Assembly (NCBI GenBank): GCA_023433065.1
Contig: JAEZET010000004.1
Location: forward strand, 186,001 to 250,000
Direction of reading: 5' to 3'
Source of the DNA: Cyanobacteria bacterium OH_CBrB_359
GTDB taxonomy: Bacteria > Cyanobacteriota > Vampirovibrionia > Gastranaerophilales > Gastranaerophilaceae
DNA: 64,000 bases
Positions 54,788 to 63,714 of the stretch are shown one piece after another. The notes under the pieces were generated by a model that was not told where the DNA came from, did no database searches, and saw only the letters and a program-made list of their open reading frames with translations. The position numbers were made by a program, and so were the translations under genes. Every line of letters starts with the position of its first letter. Position 1 is the first letter of the stretch.

Positions 54788-56917
54788 TTAATTTTCAAGG
54801 CCAAGTTTTTTAAATAGAATATGATTGCGTTTTTTGGAATCCGCAAGTAGTTTTTCAAATGAGATTACTTCTATATAACACTTATAGGTATGATTATAAC
54901 CAAAATATCCGCCCATACCATCTGAAGATTTATGCAAACCTGCTTTATCAGCAAATTCTTGTATTTTATCTGTTATATCACATATTACATACCCGTAATA
55001 TCTGGCATTTTCTTGTGTACGGATGGTTCTTTCTCCAATTTTTTTGATCTTTCCTTCTTTAATATCTTTGATGTAATCTAAAATTTGTTCAATAGGATTT
55101 TCATTTTTCTTTTTACTTTTCGAATAATTATTTCGTTCAGGTCTTTTAAACTCTATTATGCTTATAGATTCAAAATAATTGTCTTTATCATCTAGCGTAA
55201 AGAGATTTTTACTATCAAAGAAGTATAAATCAAACTCTTTTTTGCTTTTTGATTCTGGATTTATAGTATTTATAGGTTTATCTGATGATATAAACTGAGA
55301 AAAGGCAAGCCTGTCATCTATTAACCATAAATTATGTTTTTCATATGGAGTATTTTCAGAGGTAAAACCCATAGGATAAACTAAATCATGTATAACTTTT
55401 TCTGGAAAATATTTATTCTTTTCGATATTCCAATGAAGATAGCTTTCGAATAAATCCAAAACAATTTTTCTATGAGATACATATTCAGCTAAGTCAGCTT
55501 GACTAGCTTCTATGACTTCTTTATTTAATTTGTCAAAATTCTTTTTATAATCCTTGTATTTTATTATTTCTTGCTTATTTGTCTCTTTTAATCTTTTATC
55601 AAAATTACTAGTAATTTCGTCCCTTTTTTGGAAATGTTTAGTTCTTATTATTTTTTTTAATTCTTCGTCAGAAGTTGTAGGAGATATATCCTCAAAGAAA
55701 GAAGGCGTTTCTTTTAAAAGATAATTATATTGAGGAATTTCTTCTTTTATAAATGTTTCGATCCTTTGCATTTTTGTTTTATCGAGAGAACTCATATAAG
55801 GGGCTATAAATTTTTTTAAATAAGTAGATAAATCCCGTTTAATTTCGGAAAATGATAAATAATTAGGATCATCAAAGCTTGCATTATTTAAAATATTTAT
55901 GCTAGTACGTTCTAAATCAGTTGAATTATCAAAATATTTTCCTGATAAGTATGCAACATAGAAAAATTTTTTATCGCCATTAAGTTCAGGTATTTTTTCT
56001 GATAGATTGGCAATTTTTGTTATGCTTTTTATTGATTCTTCATTAACTGTACGGTTATTTGCACAAAAATAAACTTTATGAGTCGATTCTTCCGAATTAT
56101 CAAAGGCTTTTACATGCATAAGGTCAAATTTATTGCCTTTAATTGTAATTTTTTGTTTAGTAATGTTATTTCCATATATTTCTTTAAATAACTCATTTAA
56201 ACATATGGTTTTTGTTTGTTTATCCCTGTCAATGTTATCATAACCTGATATTATTATTGTTGGGGCATCTTTTAGGCTAATATAATAAAAACAGTGTTCT
56301 AAAAGCCTTTTTGCTATAGTTTCAATTCGTTGCGCACTTCCGTCTAAGTAAGTTTTATGCATATCTATTAATTTTATTATAGTTTGATTATTAGTATGTT
56401 TAGTTGTGGTGTGTTCTTGATATGTATTTTCTTGTAGCCCATCAGGTAATTTATATGAGAATTGACGTGTAAGTTTTTCATTATTTTCAATAAAAATACT
56501 CTCTATTCGTGCTTCTCTAAATACTTTTAACCAAGTAAAACGGCCAACTCCTTTGCATCCAAATTCAATTTTTTCAGTAGTAAATGCCTTCAAAAATGAC
56601 TTTAGATTCTTATTATTAAATCCTTCCCCATTGTCTGATATGAAAATGTTATTTATAGGCTGTACTTTATAAGGTATATTTTCATCAGATAATGATTTTT
56701 GGCCGCCCAATCTATCAATATAAATTTCTATATGACCATTTTTTATATTGCTAATATAGATTGATTGAATCGCATTTACAACAGCTTCAAATAAAGGTAT
56801 CAAGTAATTGTTGCATCTTAATTGATTAACTAGTCCAGGGATTTCAAAAGAAGTTTCCTTGCTAATCTGCTCTCGTAGTTCTTGAATAACGATTTTAGAG
56901 TCACTTTCACTTGCCAT
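54788..56917 (-). CDS. GHKL ATPase fused to a RecB-like nuclease domain
   Basis: A 709-residue protein from the ATG at 56917 (MASESDSK); an ATG at 56947 adds ten residues without support. Residues 35-185 are an HSP90/MutL-type GHKL ATPase: N box EAVVNAIQ (E44, N48), SDNGEGF (95-100), GCKGVGR (120-126). Residues 255-345 look like the transducer domain. After a helical region (about 380-500), a PD-(D/E)xK core appears: D563, E589-x-K591 (IIEFKRP), and QILDY (Q611, Y615). ATP-gated nucleases of this build fit phage or plasmid defence; that role is inferred. Confidence 0.75.
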   Translation of the reverse strand: MASESDSKIVIQELREQISKETSFEIPGLVNQLRCNNYLIPLFEAVVNAIQSIYISNIKNGHIEIYIDRLGGQKSLSDENIPYKVQPINNIFISDNGEGFNNKNLKSFLKAFTTEKIEFGCKGVGRFTWLKVFREARIESIFIENNEKLTRQFSYKLPDGLQENTYQEHTTTKHTNNQTIIKLIDMHKTYLDGSAQRIETIAKRLLEHCFYYISLKDAPTIIISGYDNIDRDKQTKTICLNELFKEIYGNNITKQKITIKGNKFDLMHVKAFDNSEESTHKVYFCANNRTVNEESIKSITKIANLSEKIPELNGDKKFFYVAYLSGKYFDNSTDLERTSINILNNASFDDPNYLSFSEIKRDLSTYLKKFIAPYMSSLDKTKMQRIETFIKEEIPQYNYLLKETPSFFEDISPTTSDEELKKIIRTKHFQKRDEITSNFDKRLKETNKQEIIKYKDYKKNFDKLNKEVIEASQADLAEYVSHRKIVLDLFESYLHWNIEKNKYFPEKVIHDLVYPMGFTSENTPYEKHNLWLIDDRLAFSQFISSDKPINTINPESKSKKEFDLYFFDSKNLFTLDDKDNYFESISIIEFKRPERNNYSKSKKKNENPIEQILDYIKDIKEGKIKKIGERTIRTQENARYYGYVICDITDKIQEFADKAGLHKSSDGMGGYFGYNHTYKCYIEVISFEKLLADSKKRNHILFKKLGLEN

Positions 56918-57031
56918 TATCCTATTATAACAAATTAGATAATACATAATTAATATAATTAAGTTTTATTAAACTTTTTTAATAATAAGATTTAAAATTG
57001 GCTATAAGCCCATATGAAATAAGGAGTAAAT

Positions 57032-57295
57032 ATGAAAAAGCTTATCGGAATAATTATTGTATTATTTATCACAATGACTGCACAAGCATATAATCAATAT
57101 AATGATGTTAGTAATACATTCAGTTCATCAAATTCAACTATAAAGGTGTACGATAAGTATGGCAGCTTGCAAGGCTATCAAAAGAAACAATCAAACGGAA
57201 AAGTAAAAACATATAATAAATACAGCCAATATACAGGCTATTATAAGAAATCAGGCAATAAAGTAATATATTATCCCGAAGGCAAAGGGAAATAA
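57032..57295 (+). CDS. Small exported Tyr/Lys-rich protein
   Basis: An 87-residue protein with a clear signal peptide (MKKLIGIIIVLFITMTAQA). The mature part has two related units, VYDKYGSLQGYQKK (about 39-52) and TYNKYSQYTGYYKK (about 60-73), resembling a YD-type repeat. It would be secreted and basic. TAAGGAG lies 7 bases before the ATG. It is convergent with the XRE regulator (no gap). Function unknown. Confidence 0.6.
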   Translation: MKKLIGIIIVLFITMTAQAYNQYNDVSNTFSSSNSTIKVYDKYGSLQGYQKKQSNGKVKTYNKYSQYTGYYKKSGNKVIYYPEGKGK

Positions 57296-57556
57296 TTAAT
57301 CAAATTTCAGCAATAAATATAATTCAACATTTAAGGCTTTTGCTATTTTTTGAAGAGTTTTTATGCTTGGGCTTTTTTCGCCACGTTCAATGCAACCAAT
57401 ATAATTTCTAGCCGATTTAACTTGAAAACTTAAATCTTCTTGTGATAAATTTTTTAGTTTTCTGTATTCGACAATTTTAGAGCCTAATTTAACAAGTATT
57501 TTATCTTTTTTAACCATACAACAATAGTGTTGGTTTTTTCTTGTTTTATCTACCAT
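57296..57556 (-). CDS. XRE-family helix-turn-helix regulator
   Basis: An 86-residue DNA-binding protein with a Cro/C1-type HTH: LGSKIVEYRKLKNLSQEDLSFQ, then SARNYIGCIERGEKSPSIKTLQKIAKALNV. The ATG at 57517 (MVKKDKIL) is a shorter alternative start; neither has a strong ribosome site. Such small regulators often control mobile-element genes. It may act on its own promoter or on the divergent 57658 gene. Confidence 0.8.
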   Translation of the reverse strand: MVDKTRKNQHYCCMVKKDKILVKLGSKIVEYRKLKNLSQEDLSFQVKSARNYIGCIERGEKSPSIKTLQKIAKALNVELYLLLKFD

Positions 57557-57657
57557 CTATAAGGTTGTATAATTGCTCTCTTTCCTGTATAGTATTGGAT
57601 ATTAAAAATATTTTTAATGTTTACTAAAAGGTTGCAATTAATTTAAAGAGGTGGAAT

Positions 57658-58236
57658 ATGAAAAAGTTATTTTCAGCAATTTTATGTGCAAGTTTAATTT
57701 CATTTAATTTAATTTGTTTTGCGGCGGAAACTTCAATGGTTAAAGTAAATACAACAAATGTTCCATTGAAAAGTAAGCTCCTAAAAAAGAAGTATTCCGC
57801 TTATGAGATTTCATTGCAAAATGTGAGTTCTGATGCCCTAAAGGTAAATAATATTTCTGTTTTAAACGCTGTTAACGACGGGGAAAAATTAAATAACTCT
57901 TATAGATTTATTTCTCCTTTGTCTGCTACTTTAACGGCTATAGAAATGGGCTCTATTGCAGCAGTTCCTTTTACCTTTGGATTGAGCCTTTTGGTTGCAC
58001 TTCCTTGTATGGGGGCAAACACGATAGTAACGTTTGTTGATTTAAACAATACTAAAAAATCAACGGCGGAAGCGGTTAAGTACAATACAAATAAATTAGT
58101 AACCTATAAAGAGCAAGTAATAATGCCCGACCAAAATGTAAATTTTGGAATTGCTGTTCCATTGGGGCAAACTCCTAATATGGAGATAACTTTAGAAAAT
58201 ATAAGAACTCATGAATATATTAACGTTGCCCCCTAA
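57658..58236 (+). CDS. Exported protein with hydrophobic hairpin
   Basis: A 192-residue protein with a signal peptide (MKKLFSAILCASLISFNLICFAAE). A second hydrophobic region at about 85-120 (LTAIEMGSIAAVPFTFGLSLLVALPCMGAN) could be a membrane hairpin; the flanks look like beta-strand modules. AGAGGTGG precedes the ATG by 4-5 bases. Only 20 bases separate it from the next membrane protein, so they form a pair. I do not recognise the family. Confidence 0.6.
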   Translation: MKKLFSAILCASLISFNLICFAAETSMVKVNTTNVPLKSKLLKKKYSAYEISLQNVSSDALKVNNISVLNAVNDGEKLNNSYRFISPLSATLTAIEMGSIAAVPFTFGLSLLVALPCMGANTIVTFVDLNNTKKSTAEAVKYNTNKLVTYKEQVIMPDQNVNFGIAVPLGQTPNMEITLENIRTHEYINVAP

Positions 58237-58256
58237 AATAACTAAAGGAGAGAAAA

Positions 58257-58802
58257 ATGCTTCCATATTTAATAGGTTTTTTTATTGCTAGCTTCATTCT
58301 TATAGTAATATTTAGCATTACTGATAATATTGATAAAAAAAATAAAATTTCTGAATACGCTGCACAAGGCTATAATTTTGAAGATAAATTGGAATTAGGT
58401 TACTGTACACTTGCTATAGACCCTGCTATGAAAAAACTGCTTATAATGAAACCTCATTCGAGAACCTCTATTTATGAAGAACGAGAATATTTATTAGGTT
58501 TTGAGGAGATTATTGGATTTGAAATAAATAAAAATGGTGAAACAATTACTAAGGCTTCTTTGGGAGCCCCTATTATGGGTGGAATTCTGTTAGGTGCAGG
58601 AGGGGTTGTTTTAGGGAGTATTTTAGGTAACCGCAAATCAAAGGCAACATCTAAAGTAGATATTATTATACAATTAAACAGCTTCAAGAACCCTATAATA
58701 AAGCTAACAGCTTATAATTTAGACACTGTAGAGAAACTTTGTGTTTGGCTTAAACTTATTTTAGAAGAAAATGAAAATATAAAAAATCTGCAAGAAGTTT
58801 AA
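58257..58802 (+). CDS. Membrane protein with glycine-rich segment
   Basis: A 181-residue protein with an N-terminal membrane helix (about 3-23), a soluble middle, and a glycine-rich hydrophobic stretch at about 105-125 (PIMGGILLGAGGVVLGSILG), like the glycine-zipper segments of small membrane proteins. AAAGGAG is 8 bases before the ATG. Probably cotranscribed with the preceding exported protein. Family and role unknown. Confidence 0.55.
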   Translation: MLPYLIGFFIASFILIVIFSITDNIDKKNKISEYAAQGYNFEDKLELGYCTLAIDPAMKKLLIMKPHSRTSIYEEREYLLGFEEIIGFEINKNGETITKASLGAPIMGGILLGAGGVVLGSILGNRKSKATSKVDIIIQLNSFKNPIIKLTAYNLDTVEKLCVWLKLILEENENIKNLQEV

Positions 58803-59163
58803 TTAAAAGTTTTCTCTATAATAAAGAATATAATTGGACTTAGAGAACTTTAATACACAAAAACAATCAGCAAAAATTATGAAAGAGTTTTAGAGGCATT
58901 TCTTTCTGTAAGGGTTAAATTAAACGGTGATATTTATGGCAATTAGAGAGAATATACGTCATTAAACTCAATAATAACTTGGTTTTAAGCTGTTAAATTA
59001 GTTTTTTAACGACAATACATTTGACGCCCCACAGTTTATTTTGCCAACCGTGACGTGTATTTGTACCTAAAATTAATTTCATAAGGCTTGTCGGGGCGAG
59101 AAAAACGCCTAGTTTATAGTATTTATTTATGATTTAATAAAAAATAATGAAAACAGGATAAGT
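58803..59163. other. Gene-poor stretch with a 29-codon minus-strand frame
   Basis: No full gene is seen. On the minus strand 59082-58993 encodes a 29-residue frame (MKLILGTNTRHGWQNKLWGV...) whose composition looks like real protein, but it has no clear ribosome site. It could be a remnant. CGCCCC (59014-59019) and GGGGCG (59093-59098) can pair over a distance around it, so a structured RNA is the alternative. The rest is AT-rich. Confidence 0.3.
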
Positions 59164-60402
59164 TTGAAAATGGACGTCAAATCTGAATTAATAGTGAAAG
59201 ACCTTGGGGCTTATAAAGAGAGAGCAATTACCTATATTGAAGAATATATAGAAGAATCAAAAAACTATATAATTTCTGTGCATGATAAATTATCAGGTTG
59301 TCCCTCTGAAAAAATAATCCCTTTAAAATCTTTAATATATCTGGGAAGGAATCAAATTTATCCATATATTAAAAATAATAGAATCTTATATGATAAATTC
59401 CTTGAAAGGGCTTGTTACTATAATCGTCTTAATAATAATACGGAATTTAAAAAATTACTGTATGAACTTTCAAATGATATAAAAAACCTATATTCTTTGG
59501 TGGATGAGGATGAAGCATTATCTCTTGAGCAAGAGAATAATTATTATTTTTTTAGTATTTGTAATAAAGCAATTGAATCTTTGAAATTTGGAATGGAACA
59601 ATCAAAAGATTATTATAGTAAACTTATTGATATGATTAAGGAAGACAGTAACTACTATACCCTTGATTTTAACCAAGATTGTCATGATTTTTATAAAGGG
59701 AAAAATTCTGGATTATTTGATTTTGATGAAATATTGAATATTCATAAAATTATTTTTCAATATAAAGCGCTAAAAGAGCCTGTAAGCTATGAATCCATTA
59801 ATAAATTTCCTACTTTAATTCCAGAAGAAAATATGAATAAATTTGAAAGTATAAAATTAGTTTATGAAAATAATATCAATAAATTAGAAGAATTATTAAA
59901 AAAAGACTTTGACTCAAAAAAGTTATACGCATTTTATCTATTCAATAAGTTTATAAATTGTGGTAATAACTGTAAACTTAGTTTAGAAAGAGATGAGCTT
60001 TTTAAATGTTTAGATTGTTGTGTATCTATTACGGTTGTTTTGGACGAATTAATAAATTTTGTTGCAGAAACTCATATACTTATGAGTAAAGAAGAATATT
60101 TAAATTTAAAAATAAAAGTTGCAAATGATTTATTAAATGAAGAAAATTATATGCAAGATACAGTAAGTAGATTAAAAAAACTATTAACACCAGAAGAATT
60201 TAACGCTATTGAAGCTGTAAGTAAACACAAAAACCAAGAAGAAGCGGCTAAAGCTCTTAATAAAAAAGCCTCAACCATTATAAAACAATTAGCAAATGCA
60301 AGAGAAAAAGTTGCAAAAAGTTTTAATAGAACAAAAATATCAACAATTGATTTGTGTAATATGATTAATTCTAATAAACAAAATAAATATACTAATTTTT
60401 AG
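59164..60402 (+). CDS. Unknown protein ending in a sigma/LuxR-like HTH
   Basis: A 412-residue protein I do not recognise. Residues 1-330 are mostly helical and Asn/Lys/Glu-rich without motifs. Residues 340-400 (LKKLLTPEEFNAIEAVSKHK, then EEAAKALNKKASTIIKQLANAREKVAKSF) match the tetrahelical HTH of sigma-70 region 4 or LuxR. It is likely a regulator at the start of the element's replication module. Start is TTG 59164 or ATG 59170; AGGA is 5 bases from the first and 11 from the second. Confidence 0.6.
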   Translation: MKMDVKSELIVKDLGAYKERAITYIEEYIEESKNYIISVHDKLSGCPSEKIIPLKSLIYLGRNQIYPYIKNNRILYDKFLERACYYNRLNNNTEFKKLLYELSNDIKNLYSLVDEDEALSLEQENNYYFFSICNKAIESLKFGMEQSKDYYSKLIDMIKEDSNYYTLDFNQDCHDFYKGKNSGLFDFDEILNIHKIIFQYKALKEPVSYESINKFPTLIPEENMNKFESIKLVYENNINKLEELLKKDFDSKKLYAFYLFNKFINCGNNCKLSLERDELFKCLDCCVSITVVLDELINFVAETHILMSKEEYLNLKIKVANDLLNEENYMQDTVSRLKKLLTPEEFNAIEAVSKHKNQEEAAKALNKKASTIIKQLANAREKVAKSFNRTKISTIDLCNMINSNKQNKYTNF

Positions 60403-60448
60403 TATAAAAATTTACTTATTTTTTGGATATGCAAGAACTCCTAATTGC

Positions 60449-60468
60449 CTGATACTGTTAAGTATCAG
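60449..60468 (+). repeat. Perfect inverted repeat before the excisionase-like gene
   Basis: CTGATACT (60449-60456) and AGTATCAG (60461-60468) form a perfect 8-bp stem around GTTA, followed by CTTTT. It lies 46 bases after the HTH-protein stop and 52 bases before the excisionase-like gene. It may be a terminator with a weak T-run or an operator. Confidence 0.5.
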
Positions 60469-60520
60469 CTTTTGAAATGTATTTATCTGCTGATGATATT
60501 ACTAACAAAAAGGAGAAATT

Positions 60521-60709
60521 ATGATTAAAGAAAAATTTACTATTTCGGTTAGCGAACTAGGGCAATACTTGGGTATTGGGCGTTCACTTGCTTACCAATT
60601 AAGTAGGCAACAAGATTTCCCTGTTGTCAGAATTGGCAAACGCGTACTAATTCCGATTGAAGGACTAAAACTTTGGATGAATAAGAATTTTAGTAATGAA
60701 GGAGAGTAA
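60521..60709 (+). CDS. Excisionase-like (AlpA/MerR-type) HTH protein
   Basis: A 62-residue winged HTH: FTISVSELGQYLGIGRSLAY, then QDFPVVRIGKRVLIPIEGLKLWM, the compact layout of excisionase-family DNA-binding proteins (HTH_17). Such proteins act as recombination directionality factors or as activators in integrative elements. AAAGGAG is 7 bases before the ATG. It leads a tight row with the next two genes. Confidence 0.85.
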   Translation: MIKEKFTISVSELGQYLGIGRSLAYQLSRQQDFPVVRIGKRVLIPIEGLKLWMNKNFSNEGE

Positions 60710-60713
60710 AACT

Positions 60714-61565
60714 ATGTCTGAAATAATAAAATTAGCTGAATTTAAAGATCGTAACGATGCCTGCATATTTAAATCTTTAGAAGAGGCTAAAAGATTTGCA
60801 TCAAATCAACAAAGATTTAACGATGAAAGAGTAGAGATTGACGTTATATGCCTGCAAGCAATTAACAATGAAAGCTTGTTAGAATCTATAATTTCGTTAT
60901 CCAAACAATATGAATGTTTAATATTTATTAAAGATAAAAATAATTTTTGTAGTAAAGAGTTAATAGAATATTGTCATCACGTGGATACAATTATTTATGA
61001 ATCTCCAAATCAAGATCCTTATCTTGATAGAGCAGAAACATTTTACATTTCAGAAATATTGCAAGGTATTAAAAACTCTAAATCATCACTTTTTGGTTAT
61101 GATTGTGCACTAAACGATAAGCCTACCGTAGGAAGATATTTGGATTTTTTCAGTTTTGACAATAAGGTCATAAAAATATATTCAAGAAAAACATTTGGTA
61201 TCTATTCCCTCTATTTCAAAGTAGTCACTAACTATAGTTTATATATTAAAAAAATAATTGTAGATGTTGATGAAAACTACCAAGAAGAACATAATCTAGA
61301 ATTTGAAGTTGTTGATAGCAATGGTTATAGTTTTAGTTTTGAATTGCCAGGAAAGAAAAAAAATAATCTAGAGTACTTTAGGCAAAAACTTTCACAAAAG
61401 GGTAATTTTTTTGATTGCTTCACTAAGGCAGAATTCAATCAACTTTTATATCAACTTTGTTCGGTAAGAGATTATCCAGTGGTTTATAAATATAACCGCC
61501 CGGGTCTTATTTCTGATAAGAACGTTTGGCTATTGGCAGATGAAGTAATTAGTTTAGAAGATTAA
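60714..61565 (+). CDS. Unknown replication-module protein
   Basis: A 283-residue protein. The start is ATG 60714, 7 bases after AAGGAGAG; an ATG 18 bases earlier lies within the previous gene's end. The fold looks alpha/beta: an N-terminal TOPRIM-sized region (about 25-110, VEIDVICLQAIN... YECLIFIKDK) followed by a beta-rich region. No clear catalytic motif is seen. It sits between the excisionase-like gene and the AAA+ helicase, a place often held by a primase or DUF927-partner, but I cannot assign it. Confidence 0.6.
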   Translation: MSEIIKLAEFKDRNDACIFKSLEEAKRFASNQQRFNDERVEIDVICLQAINNESLLESIISLSKQYECLIFIKDKNNFCSKELIEYCHHVDTIIYESPNQDPYLDRAETFYISEILQGIKNSKSSLFGYDCALNDKPTVGRYLDFFSFDNKVIKIYSRKTFGIYSLYFKVVTNYSLYIKKIIVDVDENYQEEHNLEFEVVDSNGYSFSFELPGKKKNNLEYFRQKLSQKGNFFDCFTKAEFNQLLYQLCSVRDYPVVYKYNRPGLISDKNVWLLADEVISLED

Positions 61566-61578
61566 AGGAGAAATGAAA

Positions 61579-62823
61579 ATGATTAATAATATAGTATTAA
61601 ATGAAGATATATCGTTTAAGCCAACACTTAAACGCTCAGAAAAATATATAGCTAACGAATTGACTCAAAAACTTTTAGATACCACATATAAAGGCTATTC
61701 TAATTCAATTGAACCTTTGCTAATTTTGGGGCTTGGCGTTATGGCTCCATTTAGAAATTTTTTTATTAAAAACGTAAAAGGTTTTCCAGTAGCGTATCTA
61801 TATGGAACAACAAGCTCTGGTAAAACAAACATCTTAAATAATATTGCTTTTACCTTTGGATACGACGAAGATTACATTCATAGTGGCGATTCTACAGTTT
61901 TAAGCATGTGGCAAAGCCTTGATAAGTGTAATTGTATGCCTATAATTTATGATGAAATTTCAAGAAGAGCACTAAATGACAAGTATTTTGAAGGGTTCAT
62001 TAAATCAGCTTATCAAGGTACGAATCGGGATAAAATTGCAAAAGAAAAAACATCTATTAATGCAACATTAATGATTAGTAGTAATTTCCAACCACCACAA
62101 CGCCCCGAAATTTTAAACCGTTTGCTCTTATGTAATTTTGAACAACATAAATTTAAAAGTGATGATGTTGTTGGTTTTAATGAAATCAGAGAGAAATATC
62201 TTTCTAATATTTTACCTTCAATCGTTAAGCAAAACCCTGACAAAGTTATAGAAATTTTTAATGCAAAAAAGGAAATTGTTAAAAATTCTAACCCTCAACT
62301 TAAAGAGAGATGTATTAATAATATCGCTATTGCATACACTGGATACCAAATTTTACTTAATATTGCAGAGGAAACACAGCTCAATGAAGTATTGGAAAGT
62401 TTTAATAATTTTGTAGCTAACTACGATAAAGCATTAAAAGTTGAAAGCCCATGGGAAGAATTTATGACGTCTTTACCCATCTTAGCCAGAAATAAAGCAA
62501 TTATTTTTAATAAAGATTATAAATACGCTTATAACAGGCAAGAAAAATCTGAAAATAACCGACTTGAAATCATTGATGCTGTAAGTCACTTATGCATCCA
62601 CTTTGAACAAGCTTATAAAGCATTTTCAGCTCATTATAGGCAATTTACAAGAACTTTACCCCCAACTCAAAAAGAACTTTTACTTTACGCAAAAAATGAT
62701 ATAAGAATTCTTGCAGGTAAAACTCAAGCAACAAAAGGAATAACACTAAACGGAATTAAAAAAAGATGTTTGGTCATTGATATTCAGAATGATTATGACC
62801 TAAGCGTATTAGATAAAATGTAA
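61579..62823 (+). CDS. AAA+/SF3-like helicase of a mobile element (DUF927-like)
   Basis: A 414-residue P-loop ATPase. From ATG 61579 (8 bases after AAAGGAG; the ATG at 61573 is only 2 bases from it). Walker A is YGTTSSGKTN (about 76-85), Walker B CMPIIYDEISRR (about 119-130), sensor ATLMISSNFQPP and Arg finger NRLLLCNF. This resembles the helicase half of DUF927/phage D5-type proteins that unwind element origins. The C-terminal 150 residues are unassigned. It is followed by repeats and an HUH-protein gene. Confidence 0.75.
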   Translation: MINNIVLNEDISFKPTLKRSEKYIANELTQKLLDTTYKGYSNSIEPLLILGLGVMAPFRNFFIKNVKGFPVAYLYGTTSSGKTNILNNIAFTFGYDEDYIHSGDSTVLSMWQSLDKCNCMPIIYDEISRRALNDKYFEGFIKSAYQGTNRDKIAKEKTSINATLMISSNFQPPQRPEILNRLLLCNFEQHKFKSDDVVGFNEIREKYLSNILPSIVKQNPDKVIEIFNAKKEIVKNSNPQLKERCINNIAIAYTGYQILLNIAEETQLNEVLESFNNFVANYDKALKVESPWEEFMTSLPILARNKAIIFNKDYKYAYNRQEKSENNRLEIIDAVSHLCIHFEQAYKAFSAHYRQFTRTLPPTQKELLLYAKNDIRILAGKTQATKGITLNGIKKRCLVIDIQNDYDLSVLDKM

Positions 62824-62926
62824 TGCAGTTCCGAAAGTATTGTGCAGTTACATATAGCAAAGACTAAAACATAATGAATACATACATATAAGACATATAG
62901 GAACTAAAGAACTGTTAGAACTGTAA
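62824..62926 (+). repeat. Iteron-like repeats before the Rep-like gene
   Basis: Three head-to-tail units start at 62901: GAACTAAA, GAACTGTTA and GAACTGTAA, each opening with GAACT. The reverse of this core, CAGTT, appears twice at 62824-62849 (TGCAGTT at 62824-62830 and 62843-62849). The cluster directly precedes the Rep-like gene at 62946 and could be its binding site or the origin. Confidence 0.5.
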
Positions 62927-62945
62927 TAATGAAAAGGAAATAATA

Positions 62946-63485
62946 ATGGATAAAATAACTAAATTAATGCGAATTGAAAATCAATGGAAGTATAAAACCA
63001 TTAAAGATGCTGAAAAAGAAGCTGAAGCAGTACAAGCTTTTACCAAAAGAATTGCAAAAAGAAATAATTGGGCTTGTAAAGCTATGATTGTGGTATCAGA
63101 ACACTCTTTAAAAAATTGTGCCCCAGTTATCGAAAAAAATAGTAACAAGGGAAGGCCTAAAAGAATATTTTTGCCAAAAAATAAAATAATTGGCATAAAG
63201 AAAAAGCAACCTCACTTACATATTCTTGTTTATGCAAACCCAGCAGAAACAATAACAAGTCAAATAGTTAGAAATATTAATGAAAGGCATAGAAGGAAGT
63301 ATACATATTGTAAAAAACGTACCATTTCAAGGAAAAAGCCTGTAACTGACGATTCAAACTACTATATAGGATATGTAATGCATCAAATGACATCATATAG
63401 AAGCGTTGATGTTGATAATAACGAAATACTCAGCAATTTTGATTTTAAGGAAGAGTATAAAAAAGCACAATCAAAGCTATTTTAA
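62946..63485 (+). CDS. Small HUH-type Rep-like protein
   Basis: A 179-residue protein with the HUH signature PHLHILVYANP (about 93-103), the metal-binding His pair of rolling-circle Rep, relaxase and transposase nucleases. A later NYYIGYVMHQMTS (about 138-150) supplies Tyr residues in the place expected for the catalytic Tyr. The N-terminus is basic and helical. Rep proteins nick one strand at an origin and remain bound through Tyr. AAAGGAAATAATA precedes the ATG. Assignment rests on motifs and on the repeats upstream. Confidence 0.65.
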   Translation: MDKITKLMRIENQWKYKTIKDAEKEAEAVQAFTKRIAKRNNWACKAMIVVSEHSLKNCAPVIEKNSNKGRPKRIFLPKNKIIGIKKKQPHLHILVYANPAETITSQIVRNINERHRRKYTYCKKRTISRKKPVTDDSNYYIGYVMHQMTSYRSVDVDNNEILSNFDFKEEYKKAQSKLF

Positions 63486-63714
63486 AGGTATTTATTTTTA
63501 CAAAATCTAAATTACAAAAGCGGTAAATTACAAGCACTAATAAAACTTATAACCATATATGTTTCTTACTGAGTATTTATGCAGATATCTCAATAATAAT
63601 ATCATTAGTAAAAATCCAAGTTGTTGAATAGGGTAAAGGCTAAATAAACAGACAGAATATAGTAAAAAGCGTTTGTTTGAAATTGATTTTAATAATTAAT
63701 ACACAGGTGTCCGT

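Noticed and set aside
56918..56947. N-terminal extension of the GHKL ATPase-nuclease
   Set aside because: The added residues MYYLICYNRI have no ribosome site and look like untranslated AT-rich DNA; ATG 56917 is a better start.
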